From the NCBI GenBank assembly GCA_964478545.1, contig CAYZIS010000008.1:1-64000 (forward strand): a stretch of 64,000 bases of DNA, in the 5' to 3' direction. The DNA comes from DQWO01 sp964478545. Its GTDB lineage: Bacteria; Desulfobacterota; Anaeroferrophillalia; Anaeroferrophillales; Anaeroferrophillaceae. The notes beneath the pieces were generated by a model. That model saw only the letters and a program-made list of their open reading frames with translations. It was not told where the DNA came from and did not search any database. Positions 8,387 to 15,097 of the stretch are shown piece after piece; the stretch's first letter is position 1, and each line of letters opens with the position of its first letter. The translations under genes were made by a program, and so were the position numbers.

Positions 8387-10285
8387 TCAATATCCTTTCA
8401 TCTCTTCCTTGGTAAACGGTTTTGCCGGTGCTTTTCCCAGTATTTGAGACATAATCGTGTTCATTGTCTTGACATCGTTATCGAACCCACCATGTGAGGT
8501 GCTGGTGGTAACACCCTTTTTGCCGTTCGAATAGTGGATCGACATGCCCGGATGCGCGGTCAATTTTTTCGCATAACACTGCATTCCCAGCAGGGGCTTG
8601 CCGATTTGCCGTTCAAAAGCGCGTGACACCAGACAGAGCAACGATTTACGGTAAACAAGAGCAACATTGTCGTCCAGTTCAAGATGTTCCATGAGGTTGT
8701 ATATAGCCAGTGCAGGCAGTCTGACTTTTGCCCTGCCGGTAGCCTGCCCATTCAGCCTTGGCTCATAGTACTCTTTGTAGAAATCAATCGAGCAGGCGGG
8801 AGCCATCAGGCTGCAGCTCTCGATCAAATCGGGTATGTCGAGGACATCGAGGGCGTGCAGCAGGTGGCCGAGCAGAACAGCACCGGTACTGTGTCCGGCC
8901 AGGTGAATTTTCAGGCGGGTATCCTGCAGTGCCTCGGCAAAAGCCTTGATGACGAACAAACCGTCGCTTATTTTGTCGCCCTTTTGCCGCTTGAACGGCA
9001 GATGGGCATCGTTCTTCATCTCTTCCCAGAGGGGAGTAACCGGTTTACGGACAAAGTCTTCTATCAACAGGTCACTCCGTTCGATCAATTTATCCTGCAA
9101 GTCTCCAAAAAATCCTTCCGTGCGCTTGCCGCTAAAGGCGCGCAGCACAGAGTCTTTTAATTCTTCAACCAGGCCGGTGTCATACATGATATGGAAAGGG
9201 TAGATTCCGTTGCGTTTAAAACCATCTCTTAAGGCAGCGATGCGTTTGGCCGAGGCAGTGGGGTTATTCAGGCCTCCGTGGGCATAGATAAGCAGATGGC
9301 CGTATTTTTTGGTGTTGGCAGATTGTTTAATAAGTTCCGCCGTTCTCAGGATGTCATCACCCGCGCTCCAGTAATCGCCGCGCTCTTTGAACTTACCGTC
9401 ATCGAAATGCACAAAGTGTCCGGCGATTTCCAATCTTTTCGGTGCGGATCTGCCACTCTCTGCATCAACGGCAACCTGCGAGCGGGAGCTGAGCCCGAAA
9501 ATGTTCGGTGTCGGGATGGCCAGCCGGAATACCCAGCCATCATTGATATTTTGCAGCCAGTCTTCGTACATCCAGACAGCAAACCCCCCGGAGCCCCATT
9601 TCGGGCTCCATGAATTCTGAATAATGAAGCCCTGACTGTTGTAGCCGACAATGGCAAAGGCGTGGCCTCCTTCCTTAGTGCTCGAAGGTTTGATAATGGC
9701 CAGATCGTTTTTCTTTGCTGGTTTGGGGGTAAACCAGCCGGGGTGAACATCGGCAGAAACGTAGATGGCACCGACCTCGTTGAGGGCCGCGTGGTAGTCG
9801 TTGATTTCCGGCCGCAGACGATAATAGGCGCCGATTGTACATGACCGGGCTGCCTTGGCCCGCTCGATGGTCAACTCCCCCGGATCGTCCACCGAATAAG
9901 GCCATTCCTCTTCACCGCAAACTCCCATATTCTTCCAGCCGCGTATTGCTCCCCGGCAGCTGGACCCAACGTAATCCTCGCCCGGCCATTCGTCGTGCTT
10001 CTTAGCCATTTCATAAAGCATCCGAGGACTGGCCTTGATTTTCAAATCCCTTTTCTTGGCGTTCAAGAGATTGATGGCAACCGCCAGGCCAAAACCAGTA
10101 CACGCTCCTTCCTCGCCCTGGTCAAGGACATCGGTCACGCCGCGGTTATCGATTTCAGGCAGCAGTTGAATAAGAGCGGGCTCGTACATGCGGTCCCGAA
10201 TATCCAGTGTATCTTTCTTGGCATTGAGAATACGTTTCTTCCCGGCAATCTTTGCACTTTTAATTTTGAATGATTTTCTCTCCAT
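8387..10285 (-). CDS. papain-like (C1) peptidase fused to an alpha/beta-hydrolase
   Basis: 632-residue two-domain enzyme. The N-terminal half has the papain-family catalytic set: Gln56 and Cys62 in QGEEGACTGFG, His208 in GGHAFAIVGY and Asn224 in IIQNSWSPKWG. The C-terminal half looks like a serine hydrolase: an oxyanion-type HGG at 336-338 (IYAHGGLNN), a nucleophile elbow GHSTG with Ser466, and a late His598 (TSHGGFDN). There is no signal peptide, so the protein is probably cytoplasmic unless it is held by its membrane partner. The start at 10285 has a strong AGGAGG site six bases upstream. A GEMM-like riboswitch and terminator precede it. Separate C1 peptidases and lipase-like hydrolases are well known; a role for this fusion is not, and an immune-type or self-acting effector is only a guess. 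Confidence 0.75.
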   Translation of the reverse strand: MERKSFKIKSAKIAGKKRILNAKKDTLDIRDRMYEPALIQLLPEIDNRGVTDVLDQGEEGACTGFGLAVAINLLNAKKRDLKIKASPRMLYEMAKKHDEWPGEDYVGSSCRGAIRGWKNMGVCGEEEWPYSVDDPGELTIERAKAARSCTIGAYYRLRPEINDYHAALNEVGAIYVSADVHPGWFTPKPAKKNDLAIIKPSSTKEGGHAFAIVGYNSQGFIIQNSWSPKWGSGGFAVWMYEDWLQNINDGWVFRLAIPTPNIFGLSSRSQVAVDAESGRSAPKRLEIAGHFVHFDDGKFKERGDYWSAGDDILRTAELIKQSANTKKYGHLLIYAHGGLNNPTASAKRIAALRDGFKRNGIYPFHIMYDTGLVEELKDSVLRAFSGKRTEGFFGDLQDKLIERSDLLIEDFVRKPVTPLWEEMKNDAHLPFKRQKGDKISDGLFVIKAFAEALQDTRLKIHLAGHSTGAVLLGHLLHALDVLDIPDLIESCSLMAPACSIDFYKEYYEPRLNGQATGRAKVRLPALAIYNLMEHLELDDNVALVYRKSLLCLVSRAFERQIGKPLLGMQCYAKKLTAHPGMSIHYSNGKKGVTTSTSHGGFDNDVKTMNTIMSQILGKAPAKPFTKEEMKGY

Positions 10286-10353
10286 CTGTTCCTCCTTTTC
10301 TTTATGTCATCTCAATTCAAACAAAAGGCCGCACCATATTTTTGCTAACCACC

Positions 10354-10390
10354 AAAAAAGCCGAGCTACCTTTCTTTAGGCAACCCGGCT
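10354..10390 (-). terminator. intrinsic terminator in the leader of the peptidase-hydrolase operon
   Basis: On the minus strand, AGCCGGGTTGCCT pairs with AGGTAGCTCGGCT around a short A-rich loop and is followed by six T residues. It stands about 70 bases upstream of the peptidase start rather than at the end of a gene, so it would act as an attenuator. Its 5' arm overlaps the 3' strand of the riboswitch candidate, the usual layout of a transcription-terminating switch. Confidence 0.7.
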
Positions 10391-10490
10391 ATTGATCCAA
10401 GTCTCATAGATTTCCGTTCCCACTTCATGGCAGATATGACTTTATCCATGTCGAGGCAATGAAGATTAGGTGGAGGTTTTGCTTGCTTTC
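10379..10490 (-). promoter_or_regulatory. GEMM-like (cyclic dinucleotide) riboswitch candidate
   Basis: Read on the minus strand from about 10490, this leader has in order: GCAAAACC (10482-10475), a long hairpin with the pairing CTTCAT/ATGAAG and CCAC/GTGG, then GTGGGAACGGAAATCTATG, a small hairpin, and AGCCGGGTTGCC (10390-10379). This resembles the conserved order of c-di-GMP-I/cGAMP (GEMM) aptamers, in which GCAAACC, GGGACGCAAAGC and AGCCGGGTTGCC flank two helices. Several usually conserved bases differ, so it may be a variant or decayed aptamer. It is followed by a terminator and then the peptidase-hydrolase gene. An Rfam RF01051 covariance search would decide. Confidence 0.5.
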
Positions 10491-10505
10491 CAAATGGTTA
10501 TCTTT

Positions 10506-10877
10506 TTATATAAGTAATTCAGGACCAACTTTTAACTCCGTGGCAATTAATTTAAGCGTGTCAATTGTGGAGTTCCTTTTTCCGTTCTCTATCTGGGATA
10601 AATATGAGGCACTGATACCAACTTTTTTGGCTAATTCATTGAGTTTGATTTTTTTATATTCTCTCCAGACTCGGATTGGGTTCCCGCCCGCAAGAATAGC
10701 AAAAGTAATTTCTCCGGGAATAACTATTTCTTTGTTTTCATGAATTGCTTTTAAATTTTCTTCTATATCACGAATATCTTCAGCATCTTCCATTGCCTCT
10801 TGGATGAGCTCAAATTCTTTATAGGGGATAATGGCCCATTCCGGCTGGCCATTTTTTTCTATTATTTGTACGTTCAT
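10506..10877 (-). CDS. XRE-family helix-turn-helix antitoxin
   Basis: 123-residue protein with an N-terminal region (about 1-60) resembling antitoxin interaction segments and a C-terminal XRE/Cro helix-turn-helix (about 70-123; LNELAKKVGISASYLSQIENG). It is the expected antitoxin and repressor of the RelE-like toxin encoded just upstream; the ATG at 10877 overlaps the toxin stop (ATGA), so the two are translationally coupled. The toxin-first order is typical of HigBA-type pairs. The pair lies directly upstream, on the same strand, of the riboswitch/peptidase unit, so read-through from its promoter is possible. Confidence 0.85.
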   Translation of the reverse strand: MNVQIIEKNGQPEWAIIPYKEFELIQEAMEDAEDIRDIEENLKAIHENKEIVIPGEITFAILAGGNPIRVWREYKKIKLNELAKKVGISASYLSQIENGKRNSTIDTLKLIATELKVGPELLI

Positions 10878-11128
10878 TTATAGACCTCCCCTCGTGATTT
10901 AATTTTAACAATATGAATTAACAACTCTTCTTCTTTCACCGTGAAAACAACCCGCCAATCTCCGACTCTCATACGGTATCCTGGATGATCAGTTAATTTC
11001 TTAACATTCCTCATCCTTAAAGGACTCTCAACCAACTCCTTTATTTTCCCGGCGATCACCAATGCCACATTTCCAGGCATTCTTCTTAATACCTTGTCAG
11101 CCTGTTTGCTGAATGTTATTTTATACAT
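10874..11128 (-). CDS. RelE/ParE-family toxin
   Basis: 84-residue toxin of the RelE/ParE fold. It opens MYKITFSKQADKVLRRMP, has the KIKELVESPLR segment, and ends with YRMRVGDWRVVFTVKEEELLIHIVKIKSRGEVYK, the classic pattern of a basic YRxRxGdyRvvf strand and a terminal RxxVY. By family knowledge it would be a ribosome-dependent mRNA interferase or a related toxin. No Shine-Dalgarno sequence precedes the ATG, and the only good promoter lies so close that the mRNA may be leaderless. The gene overlaps its antitoxin by 4 bases. Confidence 0.88.
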   Translation of the reverse strand: MYKITFSKQADKVLRRMPGNVALVIAGKIKELVESPLRMRNVKKLTDHPGYRMRVGDWRVVFTVKEEELLIHIVKIKSRGEVYK

Positions 11129-11134
11129 TACAAC

Positions 11135-11163
11135 ATATTAGCTATTTGTTAATGATAAGTCAA
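11135..11163 (-). promoter_or_regulatory. promoter of the RelE-type toxin-antitoxin operon
   Basis: On the minus strand TTGACT (11163-11158) and TAATAT (11140-11135) are separated by 17 bases, close to a sigma-70 consensus. The -10 box ends six bases before the toxin ATG, which would give a leaderless or nearly leaderless transcript. Confidence 0.5.
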
Positions 11164-11188
11164 ATAAAAACCTCCCAGGAAATCTTAA

Positions 11189-11464
11189 GGAGGAATAACT
11201 CTGGCCATAGATGACCACGCCCAGTTCATCCAGCTTGACGGTCTGGGGAGTTTTCGAAGAAAAGACCGTAACATTTTCAGGCAAAGGCATGGCCCTGGTG
11301 ATCTGACTGGCAGCGTCGTGATTGCCGGAAACAATGAAAACCCTGATCCCGGCCCCATTCAGCCGGCCCATCTGTCCGGCAAAAAAAAGACCGGTATTGT
11401 AATCCCGCCAGTCACCGTCATACAAATCACCGGCAATCAAAACGAAATCAACTTCTTCCTCAAT
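11189..11464 (-). pseudogene. internal fragment of a second yhaO-like gene
   Basis: These 276 bases match 5369-5644 of the intact yhaO-like gene at about 88% identity by my count. The translation retains DFVLIAGDLYDGDWRDYNTGLFFA, GNHDAA and PLPENVTVF. Both gene ends are missing: the start has been replaced by a toxin-promoter scrap (11466-11487) and the C-terminal two thirds are gone. The divergence suggests an old or horizontally acquired second copy rather than a recent duplication. It is surely non-functional as a nuclease, since the DIH and GHVH motifs are lost. Confidence 0.85.
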
Positions 11465-11465
11465 T

Positions 11466-11553
11466 GATGGTCTCTTCGTGACAATATTGATTGGAACAAG
11501 GGAAAACAAATCCTTGAGGCAAAGTCTGTGGATATAAGATATTCGGATGAAAA
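11466..11553. repeat. scraps of the toxin promoter and of the DUF4143 gene end, fused
   Basis: 11466-11487 matches 5865-5886 (21 of 22 bases). 11489-11553 matches 7147-7208, the last codons of the DUF4143 gene. With the fragment at 11189-11464, the three pieces lie in the same order and orientation as at 5369-7208 but with two internal deletions (equivalent to 5645-5864 and 5887-7146). This is therefore a collapsed second copy of the whole locus. Bases 11554-11690 hold nothing I recognise. Confidence 0.8.
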
Positions 11554-11690
11554 ATACCTTTTCTCACAGCAGCCTGTTTTCAGGAAAAAATAAACGTTTT
11601 TCTCTCGTAAAAAGTGATGAAATACACTTTTTTGCCACTAAAAATGTGATAACGGGATCTAGCCCATTGCTCTGCCCACAATTTCACCGT

Positions 11691-12503
11691 TTAAATCTCG
11701 GTCAATTCATAGGCACGAGTGTATGATATTAAAGCTCCAGTTTCGGTCTCCCGCCATATTTTTTCACGATGGGCGGCATCATAGACTATCTGTTCTTCAG
11801 GAAATTTTGCAAAAACTTGATCCAATACCCGCAGCTCTTCGCCTGTTAAAGGTTCTGCCTTGTTTTCATCTGATTCCTTTATCAGAGCAATCAAGTCCCT
11901 GTAGTTATTGAGCTGAGGTCCATAGGTAATGGCGGCATATGACGCCCCGGTCAAACCGCGCCTCAATTGCCGGAAACAGACAAAATCCGCGTACCAGAGA
12001 TATTTGGCCAGAAATAAAAATTTATCGCCTTTCTTTAACAACTTTTTTCCTGATAATACCTCAAGATGCCTGGTCACTAATTTGATGCGCGGCAGGGAGA
12101 TTTCACGATTCCCGGAAAAATTATTTGCCTGATCCCTCCCCCGAAGATGCACACGCAGGGCATTATCCATGGATGCGCTCTGAACCGTACCGGTTTCCCA
12201 GCGCTTAAGGCTCGCAATACCAATATTCATAATCTCAGCAAGTTGCTGCTGAGTCAAATGACGTGATTTTCTGAGCTCTTTAATCTCATTACTGGTCAAA
12301 AAACCTTGTTTGGCACGATAAGCGTCAGTGATAGCCAGCTGCAAAGCACCTGCCGATTGCAGCGTACCGGCTTCCAAACCACATTCAGGACACAGGTAAA
12401 CATCAGCCTCAACGGCTATATCAACCCCTTTAAAGATCATCTCTTTTTTAACGGTCTTCAGCTCCATGGGCCCGTGACCCTTGGGGCAAGACAACATTTT
12501 CAT
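11691..12503 (-). CDS. antitoxin with zinc finger, HTH and Panacea (DUF4065) domain
   Basis: 270-residue antitoxin. It opens with an MqsA/YgiT-type zinc finger (CPKGHG...CPEC), followed by an XRE-type HTH (about 80-135; LTQQQLAEIMNIGIASLKRWE) and a C-terminal SocA-like Panacea/DUF4065 domain (FLAKYLWYADFV...GASYAAITYGPQ). Panacea domains neutralise a wide variety of toxins (family knowledge). I chose the ATG at 12503 because it overlaps the toxin stop as ATGA and has GGAGGAATC just upstream; a longer frame up to 12548 lacks such support. It lies downstream of the toxin in one operon and probably represses it through the palindrome at 12881-12894. Confidence 0.85.
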   Translation of the reverse strand: MKMLSCPKGHGPMELKTVKKEMIFKGVDIAVEADVYLCPECGLEAGTLQSAGALQLAITDAYRAKQGFLTSNEIKELRKSRHLTQQQLAEIMNIGIASLKRWETGTVQSASMDNALRVHLRGRDQANNFSGNREISLPRIKLVTRHLEVLSGKKLLKKGDKFLFLAKYLWYADFVCFRQLRRGLTGASYAAITYGPQLNNYRDLIALIKESDENKAEPLTGEELRVLDQVFAKFPEEQIVYDAAHREKIWRETETGALISYTRAYELTEI

Positions 12504-12871
12504 GATTCCTCCTTCATCGGCCGGTCCGGATGCAGCGACACCAACCAAAATATCTCTTCAGCCAAAGCAAATTTGAAATAGATCCGGCATTTAAACCGAC
12601 TGCTTTCCACGGTAAACGCGAAAAGTTCCAAGTCCTGGATATCCTGTTCATATGATTTTTGCGGAGGTCTCGACCCGGTGTAATGGGCCGGATTAGTTTC
12701 ATCAAGCAGTTCAGCAAGAACTGCTTCCAGTTCTATCTCTATACTGTAATCCAGATCCATGGCATCGGCTGCCAGCGACAATTGATTGAGCAGTGCAACC
12801 CGCCCCTTTCTGATTGTCTTGCTAGCCACATGCAACTTGCGAATCAATTCCCTATGCGATGGTCTGTTCAT
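12500..12871 (-). CDS. toxin partner of the Panacea antitoxin (unrecognised family)
   Basis: 123-residue protein beginning MNRPSHRELIRKLHV, translationally coupled to the Panacea-domain antitoxin. The C-terminal half (ELFAFTVES...FKCRIYFKFALAEEIFWLVSLHPDRP) has the alternating strand pattern of RelE/MqsR-type toxins, but I cannot place it in a named family. Toxin identity therefore rests on operon position and size. The -10 box of its promoter lies only three bases before the ATG, so either the mRNA is leaderless or translation starts downstream. Pieces of its 5' end are found at 5861-5925 and 11466-11487. Confidence 0.65.
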   Translation of the reverse strand: MNRPSHRELIRKLHVASKTIRKGRVALLNQLSLAADAMDLDYSIEIELEAVLAELLDETNPAHYTGSRPPQKSYEQDIQDLELFAFTVESSRFKCRIYFKFALAEEIFWLVSLHPDRPMKEES

Positions 12872-12874
12872 AAT

Positions 12875-12902
12875 AGTATAGTATCAATTGATACCTTGTC
12901 AA
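12875..12902 (-). promoter_or_regulatory. promoter with embedded palindromic operator, Panacea toxin-antitoxin operon
   Basis: On the minus strand TTGACA (12902-12897), a 16-base spacer and TATACT (12880-12875) form a near-consensus promoter. The spacer contains the perfect palindrome GTATCAATTGATAC (12881-12894), a fitting operator for the HTH antitoxin. Confidence 0.65.
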
Positions 12903-13050
12903 GGAATAATTGACATCCCGGCTTATTCTTGACTGGTCTAGTGATCTCGCTTAGCTATCGGCTATCAGTTCTTCTATTTGAGCACAAACCATGGGAAAAT
13001 TTATGGGTGAAAATTTAGCTAAAAACACACCTGTCCCCGGTTTTCCGTTG

Positions 13051-13330
13051 TTACAATCTTTGCCCTTCGTGTTTCTGAAACCATTCTTCCAAATCTTTAG
13101 AGTCAGTCTTCCTACCAATAAGCAACTTTCTATAATCAATCAGAGCACCAAATAGCGCATCTCGTGTGAGCTTGTCGGCTTTAGATTGAACTGTTCTCAT
13201 CTCATTTTCAACAAATTCATCTTTAGATGAAGGAGAACTTCTGCCATGCATTAGTTTTGATCGCCAAAAATAGACTTCACAAGCATCTTTGCGAGTTTTC
13301 TCGAAGAACTCTTGTTGATCTCCTAATGGT
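13051..13330 (-). pseudogene. 3' fragment of a HEPN-like gene
   Basis: From about 13330 down to the stop at 13051 one frame encodes roughly 90 residues: a helical DQQEFFEKTRKDACEVYF stretch, then WRSKLMHG, and a charged helical C-terminus. RSKLMH fits the RX4-6H signature of HEPN ribonuclease-type domains (here R, four residues, H). No start codon exists in frame upstream, because the fragment is joined in a different frame to the truncated hsdR gene. It is a gene end without a beginning, fused by deletion. Confidence 0.55.
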
Positions 13331-14941
13331 GAAAAAATATTTATGGTACTCTTCCTCGATGCGCGTCCCCCGGCCGATGATCTGCTTGAAGGTGGTCATC
13401 GAATTGATGGTTTTGTCCAGGACGATAAGCTTGCAGGTTTTGGCATCGACGCCGGTGGTTAAAAGATCAGAAGTGGTGGCAATGACCGGAAATTTACTTT
13501 CAGGATCGATGAAATTATCAAGCTCGGCCTTGCCTTCGACACTGTCGCCGGTCATACGGACGACATAGCGGGGATTGTCGATCGCCAACCGGCCAGCGGC
13601 GTTGACGATGGCCACCCGCATCCGCTCAGCGTGGTCGATATCTTCACAGAAGATGATGGTCTTGGCAAAGGGGTCGGTGGCGGTAAGAAACTGTATAACC
13701 CGCCCGGCAACCAGCTTCGTGCGCTGGTTGAGAACCAGGATGCGGTCCATATCCTGCTGGTTGTAGGTGCGGGCTTCGATCTCCCGGCCAAGGTCATCAA
13801 TCATGCCGCGAGGCGGCGTCCAGCCATAGAGGTCTTTATCAATATCGATGCGGACAACCTTGTAGGGGGCCAGGAATCCATCTTCAATTCCCTGTTTCAG
13901 GCTGTAGGTGTAGACCGGATCACCAAAATAGGTAAGATTGGAAACATATTTGGTTTCCTTGGGGGTGGCGGTCATGCCCAGTTGGACGGCACCGGAAAAA
14001 TATTCCAGGATTTCACGCCAGGCGGAATCTTCAGCAGCGCTGCCCCGGTGACACTCATCAATAATGATCAGGTCAAAGAAATCGGGGGAGACGCTTTTAA
14101 AAATTTTATCGCCTGCGGCCGGTCCGGTGATGGCCTGGTAGAGGGCCAGCTGGATTTCGTAGGCTGGATCAATCCGGCGTTTTTTAACCTTGGTCATCAC
14201 CGGGCCAAAAGGCTTGAAATCATTGACCAGGGTCTGGTCGGCCAGGATATTGCGATCAACCAGGTAAAGAACCCGCCGGACAGCTTTGGCCTTCCAGAGA
14301 CGCCAGATAATTTGAAAGGTGGTGTAGGTCTTGCCGGTACCGGTGGCCATGACCAGTAGCACGCGCTTCTGGCCCCTGGCAACCGCCTCAATAACCCGGT
14401 TGACCGCCTCGACCTGATAATAGCGCGGCTCCTTGCCGGAGCTGTCGGCATGATAGGGCTGCAAAATCAGCTCTTCCGCCGTTTCTTCAATGCCGCGATA
14501 TGCTTTGTAGCGCTGCCAGAGGGTTTGGGGAGCGGGAAACTGTTCAAGGAGAAATTGGGTTTCGATATCTTCGCCGGGAGCGGGAACTTTATTATGTGAG
14601 GCAAAGGCGTCGCCGTTGGAGCTGAAAGCGCTTGGCACCGCCAGGATTTCAGCATACCCCAGGGCCTGTTGCATGCCATGGCTGACCGTATGATTGTTAT
14701 CCTTGGCCTCGATAACCGCGAGGGGAATCCCGGGTTCCCAGGAAAGAACATAGTCGGCAAATTTTTTCTTTTTCCGGTTACGAGATGACATGTTACCCCG
14801 GACAACAACAGGGCCGGGGGTGAGAGTCACCTCACGCCGCATCTGTCTTGCCTGATCCCAGCCGGCATTCTTCACCGCCGGGGTAATGAACAGATCACAG
14901 ATATCACTTTCGCTGAGTTTTTTCTTATCGATGCTGTCCAC
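13277..14941 (-). pseudogene. hsdR: truncated type I restriction enzyme subunit R
   Basis: The 554-codon frame starts like EcoEI-type HsdR: an N-terminal nuclease domain with FADYVL...AVIEAKD, then an SF2 translocase with Walker A MATGTGKTY, the DECH box (IIDECHRGS), a TAT motif (GMTATP) and the C-terminal helicase motif QIIGRGTRIEEEY. Homology ends at KYFFTI near 13330, after which the frame runs into an unrelated HEPN-like gene end and stops 18 codons later. About a third of the normal protein, including the region that docks on the methylase, is lost. No hsdM or hsdS gene lies in the window, so this is a dead restriction locus. Confidence 0.88.
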
Positions 14942-15097
14942 AAAACCCCCATGAGGCTTTCAGCGCAAAGAGTTGAGAAGATCGATAAAATCCAATTAAT
15001 AAATACAGGCATCCAAGAGAGAAAGCACCGTTGCCAACAGCTCATCAGCAGCAGATGCAATGCGGTCAAGAACTTTTAAAAACTCTCTTCTCCGTTT

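Noticed and set aside
12951..13139. 62-codon minus-strand frame
   Set aside because: It overlaps the HEPN-like remnant in another frame and includes dispersed CCCCGG sequence; no protein-like pattern.
14942..15097. short minus-strand frame reading LDRIASAADELLATVLSLLD, possibly an hsdS end
   Set aside because: Only about 30 codons, no start, and similarity to specificity-subunit C-termini is too weak to claim.
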